Source: Chitinophaga pinensis
Lineage (GTDB): Bacteria; Bacteroidota; Bacteroidia; Flavobacteriales_D; Crocinitomicaceae
Direction: 5' to 3'
NCBI GenBank assembly: GCA_945870115.1
Contig: CAMBRH010000021.1
Span: forward strand, 1-19,552
DNA: 19,552 bases
The translations under genes and the position numbers were made by a program. The notes under the pieces were generated by a model. That model searched no databases, was not told where the DNA came from, and saw nothing but the letters and a program-made list of their open reading frames with translations. This document shows positions 1-7,756 of this stretch, one piece after another. Position 1 is the stretch's first letter; each line of letters starts with the position of its first letter.

Positions 1-5
1 GAAAA

Positions 6-38
6 TTGTTATTTTTTTAAGTTTTTTTATTAATATTG
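6..38 (+). promoter_or_regulatory. Possible weak promoter for the lipoprotein gene
   Basis: TAATATTG at 31-38 differs at one position from the Bacteroidota -7 consensus TAnnTTTG. A TTG at 6-8 lies 22 bases upstream, about where the -33 TTTG element is expected. The surrounding bases are A/T runs, so a chance match is likely. Transcription could equally start before the window. Confidence 0.25.
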
Positions 39-60
39 TAAGTTAGAAAAAAAAATTAAC

Positions 61-477
61 ATGAAAATTATATTATATTTAACTCTTTTTGTTGCTATAC
101 TAGCTTGTTCAAAACATACAACACCAAAAAAAGTAAATAAAAGACTTACTGAAGGATCTTGGGCAATTACGGAATTTATTGACAATGAGATTTCTATTTT
201 GAAAAAATATCAGAATGTTTCTTTAGGGTTTAGTGATGCAGGGAATATTAATGCTATAAGTGAAACTGGAGCATCAGGAAGTTGGTCAGTAGGGAATGAT
301 AAAAATCCAACAATTTTATATCTTAATTTCCCGGAGCTGACTGATAGTTTACATGTTTTAACTGATGATTGGGTAGTTTTTAAATTGACAAAAGATCTGT
401 GCATTTTAAAAAGAAATAATATATCAGGTTTCAATTATGAGACTTCTATTGATCAATTAACATTGACAAAGAAATAA
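61..477 (+). CDS. Small lipoprotein, possibly lipocalin-like
   Basis: This 138-residue protein opens with a short basic start, a hydrophobic stretch and a lipobox ending in Leu-Ala-Cys, so Cys16 should be lipidated after signal peptidase II cleavage. The mature protein would be anchored in the inner or outer membrane. No acidic export signal follows the Cys. After residue 30 it has a Gly-Ser-Trp and later another Gly-Ser-Trp, alternating with short hydrophobic strands. That pattern resembles the small lipocalin-like lipoproteins common in Flavobacteria. The family call is a pattern impression; the lipoprotein call is firm. The next gene starts 17 bases downstream with no terminator, so it may be co-transcribed with the coiled-coil/zapA pair. 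No function can be assigned. Confidence 0.75.
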   Translation: MKIILYLTLFVAILACSKHTTPKKVNKRLTEGSWAITEFIDNEISILKKYQNVSLGFSDAGNINAISETGASGSWSVGNDKNPTILYLNFPELTDSLHVLTDDWVVFKLTKDLCILKRNNISGFNYETSIDQLTLTKK

Positions 478-494
478 TTTTTATCATTTAAATT

Positions 495-845
495 ATGAAT
501 GAAACTATTTCAAATAGAATTGAACAAATAAAGAGTAAATTTTCTGAATTTAAAGCTGCAATTGCACGTGAAAAATTAGATAAACAGGAAATTCTAATTG
601 AAAAAGATCAATTAGAAAGTAAAGTATTAGACTTAGAACAAAAGTTAATTCAATCAAATATCGATTTGCTTTCTGCAAATGAATATTTGCAAAATGTAAA
701 AATTGAATTAGCTGATCTAAAAAATATTCAACAAGAAAAAATTGTTGAAATAAATCAAGTAAGTGATCACAAAAGTGATTTGGAAATTGATTTTATAGTA
801 AGGGAAATTGATCAGTGTATTAGTCAAATAAAAACTAGTTTATGA
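495..845 (+). CDS. Small coiled-coil protein coupled to zapA
   Basis: This 116-residue, highly charged protein is almost entirely predicted coiled coil. Heptad-like spacing of Ile and Leu among Glu, Lys and Gln runs from about residue 5 to 85, and there is no signal peptide or membrane segment, so it should be cytoplasmic. The C-terminal 15 residues form a distinct tail with a Val-Arg-Glu-Ile-Asp core, which I recall as recurring in small proteins encoded before zapA in Bacteroidota. Its stop codon overlaps the zapA start in an ATGA, implying translational coupling and a related role. A ZapB-like partner of ZapA at the division ring is a reasonable inference, but no ZapB sequence similarity is evident to me. 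Confidence 0.8.
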   Translation: MNETISNRIEQIKSKFSEFKAAIAREKLDKQEILIEKDQLESKVLDLEQKLIQSNIDLLSANEYLQNVKIELADLKNIQQEKIVEINQVSDHKSDLEIDFIVREIDQCISQIKTSL

Positions 846-1120
846 GTAAGATAGCATTAAAAATTGTTGTTGCTGGAAGAACCTACCCTTTGAACGTAAA
901 CGAAGGTGAGGAAAAGAAAGTGACTAAAGCTGCTGATGATATCAACAAATCTATTAAGTTATTACAAGATAATTATGCTGTAAAAGATATGCAAGATTTA
1001 TTAGCAATGACTGCTTTGCAGTTGGCGACTAAAAGCTCTAGCAATTCGCAGAATGTCGAAGCAGATTATTCTGAAATAGAAGAATCTTTAGAAAATTTAT
1101 TGAAAGAAATCGATAATTAA
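842..1120 (+). CDS. zapA: Cell division protein ZapA
   Basis: ZapA is a small cytoplasmic protein that binds FtsZ and promotes bundling of its filaments at the division ring. This 92-residue protein is close to the usual length. The N-terminal half has the family pattern: a beta strand (Lys-Ile-Val-Val-Ala-Gly-Arg-Thr-Tyr-Pro-Leu), then a Glu-Glu-Lys-Lys-Val stretch and an Ala-Ala-Asp-Asp-Ile-Asn helix. A long helix with the Asp-Leu-Leu-Ala-Met-Thr-Ala-Leu-Gln-Leu-Ala core follows. The C-terminal part is acidic and would form the dimerising coiled coil. The start overlaps the upstream coiled-coil gene by four bases (ATGA). A terminator-like hairpin follows. Confidence 0.92.
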   Translation: MSKIALKIVVAGRTYPLNVNEGEEKKVTKAADDINKSIKLLQDNYAVKDMQDLLAMTALQLATKSSSNSQNVEADYSEIEESLENLLKEIDN

Positions 1121-1147
1121 CTCTAAAGACTTATTCTTGAATCATTT

Positions 1148-1183
1148 ACCCACTTTGACATAGTATGTTAAGTGGGTTTTTAT
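1148..1183 (+). terminator. Intrinsic terminator or attenuator between zapA and rny
   Basis: ACCCACTT at 1148-1155 pairs perfectly with AAGTGGGT at 1170-1177, and the downstream sequence is T-rich (TTTTATTT). The loop can pair further, ACAT with ATGT around a three-base AGT loop, giving a long stem with a small internal bulge. It is far richer in GC than the surrounding DNA. Only 17 bases separate it from the rny start, leaving little room for a separate rny promoter. It may therefore act as a partial terminator or attenuator rather than a full stop. Confidence 0.75.
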
Positions 1184-1200
1184 TTAATTAAACTAAAAAA

Positions 1201-2733
1201 ATGGAATTATTAATAGGAGGAATTATTGGATTATTTGCTGGTGGAGTAGCCGCAATAATGATTCAGAAAATGATGTTGAAAAACAAAAAACACGCTTTAA
1301 TTCAAGAAGCTGAATTAGCAAGTGAAGCAATCAAGAAGGAAAAGATGTTTCAAGCTAAAGAAAATTTTCACAAATTAAAAGAAGAGCACGATGAGGCTGT
1401 TAAAGATAGAGAACGAAAACTTCAATCGAATGAAGATCGTTTTAAGGCAAAAGAAAAATCCTTTTCTCAAAAAATTGAAGAAATAGCTCGGAAGGAAAAA
1501 GAAATTGAAAAAATTCAAGGAGAATTTGAGCACAAAACAGCTGCTATTGAAATTAAAAATCAAGAACTAGATAAAATTCAGCATAAAAGAGTTACTGAAT
1601 TATCCCGAATTAGTGGAATGTCTGTTGAGGAAGCGAAAAATATGATGATGGAAGCTTTAAAAGATGAAGCTAGAACGGGTGCCATGGTTCATATTAAAGA
1701 AATTACTGAAGAAGCAAAATTAAACGCTAATAAAGAAGCGCGTAAAATTGTTGTTCAAACAATTCAACGTGTTGCAACTGAACAAGCCGTTGAAAATGCA
1801 GTTTCTGTATTTAATATTGAGTCTGACGAAGTTAAAGGTAGAATTATAGGTCGAGAAGGTAGAAATATTCGTGCTTTGGAGGCAGCAACTGGCGTAGAGA
1901 TTGTCGTTGATGATACGCCAGAAGCGATTATTTTATCCTGTTTTGATCCAGTAAGAAGAGAAATTGCTAGACTTTCGTTACATCAATTGGTTACTGATGG
2001 AAGAATACATCCTGCTAGAATTGAGGAAGTTGTTGCTAAAACAAAAAAATCATTAGAGGAAGAAATAGCTGAAACAGGTAGAAGAACATGTATTGATTTA
2101 GGAATTCATGGATTACACCCTGAATTAACCAGAATGGTTGGTAGAATGAAATACCGTTCATCCTATGGTCAGAATTTATTACAACATTCACGTGAAGTAG
2201 CAAATATGTGTGCAATAATGGCTGCAGAACTTGGTTTAAACGTAAAAGTTGCTAAGAGAGCTGGACTTTTGCACGATATAGGAAAAGTTCCAGACGAAGA
2301 ACCAGAATTACCACATGCTATTTTAGGTATGAAAATGGCTGAGAAGTATGGAGAAAAACCAGACATTTGTAATGCAATTGGAGCCCACCACGATGAAATT
2401 GAAATGACAACTTTGATTTCGCCAATCGTACAAGTATGTGATGCGATTTCTGGCGCAAGACCTGGAGCAAGAAGAGAAATAGTTGAATCTTATATTAAAA
2501 GAATTAAAGATTTAGAAAACTTAGCTTTATCTTATGATGGAGTTTCAACAGCTTATGCAATTCAAGCTGGTAGAGAATTAAGAGTTTTAGTTGAAAGTGA
2601 AAAAATATCTGACATAAAAGCAGACGAACTTTCTTTTACTATTTCTCAAAGAATTCAAACAGAAATGACTTATCCTGGACAGGTTAAAGTGACTGTAATT
2701 AGAGAAAAAAGAGCTGTAAACTACGCTAAGTAA
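1201..2733 (+). CDS. rny: Ribonuclease Y
   Basis: RNase Y is a membrane-anchored endoribonuclease that starts mRNA decay. The protein is 510 residues, close to the usual 510-520. It has an N-terminal transmembrane helix (about 2-24) and a long charged coiled coil (about 28-200). A KH RNA-binding domain carries the signature Gly-Arg-Ile-Ile-Gly-Arg-Glu-Gly at 213-220. An HD phosphohydrolase domain has metal ligands His329, the His358-Asp359 pair in a His-Asp-Ile-Gly-Lys motif, and His396-His397. The C-terminal domain ends normally, so the gene is intact. The start lies right after an A-rich stretch, typical of Bacteroidota initiation. A glycan operon begins 20 bases downstream without a clear terminator between. 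Confidence 0.97.
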   Translation: MELLIGGIIGLFAGGVAAIMIQKMMLKNKKHALIQEAELASEAIKKEKMFQAKENFHKLKEEHDEAVKDRERKLQSNEDRFKAKEKSFSQKIEEIARKEKEIEKIQGEFEHKTAAIEIKNQELDKIQHKRVTELSRISGMSVEEAKNMMMEALKDEARTGAMVHIKEITEEAKLNANKEARKIVVQTIQRVATEQAVENAVSVFNIESDEVKGRIIGREGRNIRALEAATGVEIVVDDTPEAIILSCFDPVRREIARLSLHQLVTDGRIHPARIEEVVAKTKKSLEEEIAETGRRTCIDLGIHGLHPELTRMVGRMKYRSSYGQNLLQHSREVANMCAIMAAELGLNVKVAKRAGLLHDIGKVPDEEPELPHAILGMKMAEKYGEKPDICNAIGAHHDEIEMTTLISPIVQVCDAISGARPGARREIVESYIKRIKDLENLALSYDGVSTAYAIQAGRELRVLVESEKISDIKADELSFTISQRIQTEMTYPGQVKVTVIREKRAVNYAK

Positions 2734-2753
2734 TTTTATTAATTTACATTCAA

Positions 2754-3752
2754 ATGACTCAATTTCCTGAGAATATTTATTTCTTAAAAGATAAAAAAGT
2801 TTTAGTTACTGGAGGAGCTGGCTTTATTGGTTCCAATTTGGTAGAAGCCTTGTTAAATATCGGGTCTAAAGTTTTTGTACTTGATAATTTGGCAACTGGT
2901 CGGAAAAGCAATATTGAGGAATTTCAAGGAAATCCAAATTTCACTTTCATAGAAGGCGATATTTGTGATTTTGAAACTTGTTTAAAAGCGACAAAAGAAA
3001 TAGATTTTGTTTCCCATCAGGGGGCATTGGGTTCAGTGCCTAGATCAATCGAATTTCCGCATAATACACATGCAGTAAATGCAACAGGATTCTTGAACAT
3101 GATTCATGCATGTAAAGAAAATAAGGTAAAGAGATTTGTTTTTGCAAGTTCATCTTCTGTATATGGAGATAGTACAATTTCTCCAAAAAAAGAAGGCGAT
3201 GAAGGGAATTTACTTTCGCCATATGCTGTTACAAAGCAATTGAATGAAGAATATGCCAAAGTTTACAATCGTTTACACAAGCTAGAAACAATTGGTTTGC
3301 GCTATTTCAATGTTTTTGGGCCAAAACAAGATCCTAATGGAGTTTATGCTGCTGCTATCCCTAAATTTATTGATAAAATGATTTCTGGTGAGGAAATTAT
3401 CATAAATGGTGATGGTGAGCAAACAAGAGATTTTACCTATGTAAAAAATGCCGTTTTGGCCAATTTATTAGGTTTGTCAACAGAAAATAAAAATGCTTTT
3501 GGAAAAACCTATAATGTAGCTTGTGGAGATTCTTTTAGTCTGAATTCAATTAATAAGAAAATCAAAGAAATTTTGGAAAGTAAAAATTTATTTAATTCTT
3601 CGAATAAGATTACTTTTGGACCTGATAGAAATGGAGATATTCGCAATTCATTGGCTAATATTTCAGCTATTTCAAAAGATTTAGGATATAAACCTGAATA
3701 TTCATTTCAAGAAGGCATTGAAGAATATTTGAAAACATTCAAAAAAGTGTGA
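2754..3752 (+). CDS. wbpP: WbpP-type UDP-GlcNAc/GlcNAcA 4-epimerase
   Basis: This 332-residue protein is an extended short-chain dehydrogenase/reductase. It has an NAD-binding Gly-Gly-Ala-Gly-Phe-Ile-Gly motif at 20-26, a Ser-rich active-site segment at 132-135, and the catalytic Tyr157-x-x-x-Lys161. The His-Gln-Gly-Ala-Leu-Gly-Ser-Val-Pro-Arg-Ser segment (88-98) and the Gly-Asp-Gly-Glu-Gln-Thr-Arg-Asp-Phe segment (219-227) are characteristic of the WbpP/TviC group. That group interconverts UDP-GlcNAc and UDP-GalNAc or the matching uronic acids for O-antigen or Vi-type capsules. No UDP-sugar 6-dehydrogenase (WbpO/TviB) is in the window, so UDP-GalNAc is the simplest product. It is the first gene of the + strand glycan operon, and its end overlaps the wzx start. 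TAATTTTA at 2731-2738, over the rny stop, is a possible but weak -7 element. Confidence 0.88.
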   Translation: MTQFPENIYFLKDKKVLVTGGAGFIGSNLVEALLNIGSKVFVLDNLATGRKSNIEEFQGNPNFTFIEGDICDFETCLKATKEIDFVSHQGALGSVPRSIEFPHNTHAVNATGFLNMIHACKENKVKRFVFASSSSVYGDSTISPKKEGDEGNLLSPYAVTKQLNEEYAKVYNRLHKLETIGLRYFNVFGPKQDPNGVYAAAIPKFIDKMISGEEIIINGDGEQTRDFTYVKNAVLANLLGLSTENKNAFGKTYNVACGDSFSLNSINKKIKEILESKNLFNSSNKITFGPDRNGDIRNSLANISAISKDLGYKPEYSFQEGIEEYLKTFKKV

Positions 3753-5011
3753 AATTTGTAAAAAATGACTTCATAAAATCAGTAAGTGTTTTAATTACTG
3801 GAACATTTTTAGCACAATTAATTTCCATTCTTGCAAGTCCAATAATTTCAAGAATATATGGTCCTGAAGAAAATGCATATTTAGGTTTGTTTTTAAAAAT
3901 TACCACATTAATTGCAACGATTTCAACAGCACGGTTAGAATTGGTTATTCCAATTGAAAAAAACAAACATTATGCCTTTGGAATTTATCAATTCTCCGTT
4001 TATTTAAGTTTATTAATAGCCGTAATTTGTTTTGTGCTGATAACGGTTTTTTCCATAATCTCTAGCCAAAAATTCGATGATTTATTATTTTTAATTACGA
4101 TTCCTATAGGGATATTAATGGTAGCATTTTTTAATTTGGGTAATTCTTGGGAGTTAAGACATGAAAATTATCGTTCGATTTCAGTTGCAAGTATTATTTT
4201 ATCACTTGTTTCAAATGGGATAAAAATTGGGGGAGGACTTTTATTTGGTCATTTTTTAATTTTAATTGGCGCTACAATTATTGGATATTTTTCGGCAAGT
4301 TTTTCATTTTTAAAGTCATTTGTTGTTGAAAAAAAATCAAAATTATTAACATATAAATCAAAAAGAACAAAAACTCTTCTAAAACAAAATCAAGATTTTT
4401 ATACTTATAATTTATTTCACGTACTTTTAGATTTAAGTAGAGACATGCTAATTGTTTCTTTTATTTGGACTCAATTTGGAAAAGCTGATTTTGGCTCTTA
4501 CGAATTTTCATTTAGAATGATGAAATTACCAATTGTTTTTATTGGAGCAGCTTTAAGTCAAGTTTTCTTCAGAAAAGCTAAAGATCTTGTTAACAGTCCG
4601 ATTGAATTAAAAAGAATGATGTTAAAAACAGTTTTTTATACATTCATTTTAGGAATTATTCCTTTTACTTTATTGTATTTTTTTGGAGAAGAAATTTTTA
4701 CTTTTATTTTTGGAAAAGATTGGAAAGTAGCTGGTGAAATAGCTGAAATAATTTCAATTTGGTTGTTTATGAATTTTATTTTCACTCCAATTTCTTTTGT
4801 ACCAATACTTTTAAATAAACAGAAAATATATTTTTGGATAAATTTTATTTTCCTTTTTTTAATCCTATTTTTGGGCTTTTACTTTTTTATAGGTAATATT
4901 AATTTTGAAAATTGTATCTTGTCATTTTCCATGCTAAATATTATTTATTTTATAGTTTTATTAGTTTGGTTTTATAAATTGCTAGTTAATAAATTGAAAT
5001 TAGAGAATTGA
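3749..5011 (+). CDS. wzx: Wzx-type polysaccharide flippase (first copy)
   Basis: This 420-residue, very hydrophobic protein has about 12 predicted membrane helices and belongs to the polysaccharide-exporter group of the MOP superfamily. Family features are the N-terminal Thr-Gly-Thr-Phe-Leu-Ala-Gln helix, a Pro-Ile-Ile-Ser-Arg-Ile-Tyr-Gly-Pro-Glu stretch (31-40), and an Ala-Arg-Leu-Glu-Leu-Val-Ile-Pro stretch near 61-68. It should flip an undecaprenyl-linked oligosaccharide across the inner membrane. The start is a GTG overlapping the wbpP stop (GTGTGA). The nearby ATG at 3765 is out of frame, so GTG is preferred. It ends in a TTGA overlap with the next gene. Sequence alone does not tell its substrate, nor how it divides work with the second flippase at 7753. 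Confidence 0.88.
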   Translation: MKFVKNDFIKSVSVLITGTFLAQLISILASPIISRIYGPEENAYLGLFLKITTLIATISTARLELVIPIEKNKHYAFGIYQFSVYLSLLIAVICFVLITVFSIISSQKFDDLLFLITIPIGILMVAFFNLGNSWELRHENYRSISVASIILSLVSNGIKIGGGLLFGHFLILIGATIIGYFSASFSFLKSFVVEKKSKLLTYKSKRTKTLLKQNQDFYTYNLFHVLLDLSRDMLIVSFIWTQFGKADFGSYEFSFRMMKLPIVFIGAALSQVFFRKAKDLVNSPIELKRMMLKTVFYTFILGIIPFTLLYFFGEEIFTFIFGKDWKVAGEIAEIISIWLFMNFIFTPISFVPILLNKQKIYFWINFIFLFLILFLGFYFFIGNINFENCILSFSMLNIIYFIVLLVWFYKLLVNKLKLEN

Positions 5012-6399
5012 AGGATTTACGGAATATCATATTATCTTATAGACAAATAATTTATGGATTATTATTGTTTGTATCGTCTTTGTTTTTTGCAAATGAAAAG
5101 TATTATTTAACATTGCCGCTTGTTGTTTTTATTCTAGAATTCAATGCAATTAAGATTTTTTTACTAAATTTTAAAAGCAAAATAGCTCAAAAAAAGTATC
5201 TATCTTTACTTGTTTTACCTTTACTTTTTTGTTTGTTTTCTGCAATCAATAAATTTACAAATGGAAATGAAATTTATTCCTTAAAAGATTATTATTCCTC
5301 CTTTTATTTGTTTTTACCTTTACTTTTAATCTCATATTTTGTTTCGAGTAAAACATTTTATAGAACAATTGTAGTTTTGATTTCAATCGAAATAATTATT
5401 GGATTAATTGAGTATTTTGCATCAAATGTTTCCTTTTTTATAAAGGTTCCAGAAGGAAATTGGATTCATTCAAAATCTGTACTTTATGACTCAAGGGTTT
5501 ATGGTTTAAGTTTAAGTTCTTCCATTTTTGCGCTGAAAGTATTGTGCGGAGTGTTAATTCTTGAGTTTACAAAATTTTCAAAATCAATCAAATTTTGCAT
5601 AAGAATTATATTAATGATTGGAATAATAATTACATTTAATAGAGCAGTTTTATTAGCTGTATTTTTATTTTGGTTAATATTTTTGATTCAAATTTTAATT
5701 AAAGATAGATCGATTGTTTTTACTTTCAAAAAACTCTGTTTGACTTTTGGTTTGTTTTTCATCGTTTTTTATTCCTTTAGCAGAGAATCGTTTAATTTTC
5801 AATTTTTTCGTGGAGAAGATTCTTCTAAAGAAACGCTCAATTATGTTTATGATTCCAAAAATGTGTTGACTTTTGATGATTTTGAGGAAAATTCAGAAAC
5901 CTTGAACGCAATTGTAATGAAAGAGGCAAGTTTACCAGTTATTGATTCACTAAACACTAATAAATCAAAGATTGAAGCTTTAGATACAACTGGATTTTTG
6001 TCTAAGTTATTTTTAGCTTCGATTTCTGGAGTAAATACTTCTGGAAGATCGGTTATTTGGCTAAATTATTTGAATTTTATTGATGAAAATTTACTTTTTG
6101 GAAATGGTTCAGATAAATTGATGTTAAAAACGATTGATCAAGAAAATAAATCCATTATTTTAATTCATGCACATAATTCATTTTTAGAATTATTTGCTTC
6201 AAATGGTTTGATATTAAGTTTGTTTTTCCTTTTAATTTTATTTTTAAATTGGACAAAAAAGAATTTTATTTTTATTTTGCCAATTTTGTTTTATTCGATT
6301 TTTCAATACGGAATCTTTTGGGGAATTTCTTTTTTAGATGTTATATTTATAAGTATTTTATTGTCACGAACTGATTTTTTGAAAGATGAAAGTTTCTGA
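5008..6399 (+). CDS. wzy: Wzy-like O-antigen/polysaccharide polymerase
   Basis: This 463-residue integral membrane protein has about 10-12 predicted helices and one large periplasmic loop of roughly 130 residues (about 258-390). The Wzy_C/O-antigen ligase pattern is visible: Phe-Asn-Arg-Ala near 210-213, Ser-Gly-Arg-Ser-Val-Ile-Trp at 345-351, Phe-Gly-Asn-Gly at 364-367, and His-Ala-His-Asn-Ser-Phe-Leu-Glu at 387-394. Such proteins join lipid-linked repeat units or transfer glycan to lipid A or protein. Its place between a flippase and a glycosyltransferase favours the polymerase role. The start is an inferred TTG overlapping the upstream stop (TTGA); no better in-frame ATG lies near the beginning. 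The 14-base overlap with the next gene supports coupled translation. Confidence 0.83.
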   Translation: MKDLRNIILSYRQIIYGLLLFVSSLFFANEKYYLTLPLVVFILEFNAIKIFLLNFKSKIAQKKYLSLLVLPLLFCLFSAINKFTNGNEIYSLKDYYSSFYLFLPLLLISYFVSSKTFYRTIVVLISIEIIIGLIEYFASNVSFFIKVPEGNWIHSKSVLYDSRVYGLSLSSSIFALKVLCGVLILEFTKFSKSIKFCIRIILMIGIIITFNRAVLLAVFLFWLIFLIQILIKDRSIVFTFKKLCLTFGLFFIVFYSFSRESFNFQFFRGEDSSKETLNYVYDSKNVLTFDDFEENSETLNAIVMKEASLPVIDSLNTNKSKIEALDTTGFLSKLFLASISGVNTSGRSVIWLNYLNFIDENLLFGNGSDKLMLKTIDQENKSIILIHAHNSFLELFASNGLILSLFFLLILFLNWTKKNFIFILPILFYSIFQYGIFWGISFLDVIFISILLSRTDFLKDESF

Positions 6400-7756
6400 A
6401 AAAGTAAAAATCATTGAAAGCAATATTGCAGTGGAAAATATTGTTGTAAAAAAATTCGGTGAAACATTTGAAATTTATCCGTGGTTAAAAGTACGCCTTT
6501 TTCATAAAAATTTAATGGGAAATGATGTCTTGATTTCTAAATCAAAGTCAGTTTTGATTTCACAAATTAAGTCTTTGACTTACGGTTTTTTTAATCTATT
6601 TAGAAAATATGAAGCTTGGATTTTTACAAATAGTTCAGAAAGAACATTGATTGAAGGAAAATATCACGACAAGCTTTTTGATTATATAGGTAATGAATCG
6701 GGTTTAAAAACATTGATTATTGAATTAAGACTTTTTAAGCAATTTAAACGAAAAACTGTAGCGTCAAAGTATGTTATTTCTAAATCAATCTTTATTTTAT
6801 TTGAAGAAATTTATTCAAAGTTTTTTCTAAAAAATTGTATTGTCGAAAATGAGCATTTAATTTTAGAAATCGAAAAAGAATTAGATTGTAGGGTAAATAC
6901 GCAGGAAATAATTAAGAAAAATCTGTCGCAATATAGATTGATGAAATTTTGGCTAAGTGTATTACCAAATCCCAAAATTGTATTTTTGACTGTTCATTAT
7001 TCAAATTTTGGTTATATTCAAGCATTTAAAGAGCGAGGAATAAAAGTTATTGAAATGCAACATGGACTAATTGGTGAAGGGCATTATGCCTATTTATATG
7101 AAAAAGCATTAAATCCAATTCAATTCCCTGATGAAATTTGTGTTTTTGGAGAAAATGAAAGCAATTTTTTCAAATTAAGAATGTTTATTCCAATAAAAAA
7201 AGTAACTCCAATTGGAAGTTTTGTGTTGGATCACTTCTATTCTAAAAGTATTCAAAATGAGACAATTGATAAAATTTGCGTTTCATTGCAAGATGGTGAT
7301 TATGGCGAAAAATTACTGGAATTTTTACTTCAAGCAAATGAATTAATTGAAATTAAACCGTTATTTATTATTCAGCCTAGAAGAACAAGCGAAAGTTTTT
7401 ATAGAGAAAAATTTGATTTTCCTGAGAATTTTCAGTTTTCAACTCAAACAATATATGAATGTATTTCGCAAACAGATTTACATTTAACAATATTTTCCAC
7501 AACTGCAATTGAAGCTTTATCAATTGGAAAACAAAATATTTTAATAAATATTGAAGGGAATTCTGTTGAGTTTTTGGGAGGTCAATTACTTGAAAATGAA
7601 TATACTTTTTTTGTGAATACGATAGATGAATTTTGCGAAACCATTAATAATATTAAATTTGTATCAAAAGATTTAATTGCTAAATCAAATGCTGCAAATA
7701 TCAAAAGTGATTATAAAGCAAATATCAAAAGTTTAATAGAAAGGATTAATAAATGA
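6386..7756 (+). CDS. Orphan GT-B-like putative glycosyltransferase
   Basis: This 456-residue soluble protein has no signal peptide or clear membrane helix. I do not recognise a named family. The C-terminal half looks like a GT-B glycosyltransferase of the capsule/TagF/sialyltransferase type. It has Glu-Met-Gln-His-Gly at 223-227 followed by an aromatic Gly-His-Tyr-Ala-Tyr, a Gln-Pro-Arg-Arg segment at 330-333, and a Phe-Ser-Thr-Thr-Ala-Ile-Glu-Ala segment at 370-377. The last two recall the HP and Ser/Thr motifs of bacterial sialyltransferases and CDP-glycerol transferases, where they bind the nucleotide. The first 190 residues are unfamiliar. It is the only glycosyltransferase candidate among the six genes of this operon, which makes it a candidate for adding the nonulosonic acid made by the facing operon. 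That role is inference. Confidence 0.65.
   Translation: MKVSEKVKIIESNIAVENIVVKKFGETFEIYPWLKVRLFHKNLMGNDVLISKSKSVLISQIKSLTYGFFNLFRKYEAWIFTNSSERTLIEGKYHDKLFDYIGNESGLKTLIIELRLFKQFKRKTVASKYVISKSIFILFEEIYSKFFLKNCIVENEHLILEIEKELDCRVNTQEIIKKNLSQYRLMKFWLSVLPNPKIVFLTVHYSNFGYIQAFKERGIKVIEMQHGLIGEGHYAYLYEKALNPIQFPDEICVFGENESNFFKLRMFIPIKKVTPIGSFVLDHFYSKSIQNETIDKICVSLQDGDYGEKLLEFLLQANELIEIKPLFIIQPRRTSESFYREKFDFPENFQFSTQTIYECISQTDLHLTIFSTTAIEALSIGKQNILINIEGNSVEFLGGQLLENEYTFFVNTIDEFCETINNIKFVSKDLIAKSNAANIKSDYKANIKSLIERINK
7694..7732 (+). repeat. In-frame 15-base direct repeat, period 24
   Basis: GCAAATATCAAAAGT occurs at 7694-7708 and again at 7718-7732. The period of 24 bases is eight codons, so the repeat encodes Ala-Asn-Ile-Lys-Ser twice near the C terminus of the putative glycosyltransferase. 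It is most likely a small in-frame duplication in the AT-rich gene end. Confidence 0.8.

Noticed and set aside
1121..1200. Possible 6S RNA gene next to zapA, as in E. coli
   Set aside because: The gap is only 80 bases and is filled by a terminator-like hairpin. It is too short for 6S RNA and lacks its open central bubble.
1215..1220. AGGAGG Shine-Dalgarno-like sequence
   Set aside because: It lies inside rny, 14 bases after the start codon, and no gene begins at a suitable distance downstream. It simply encodes Gly-Gly residues.
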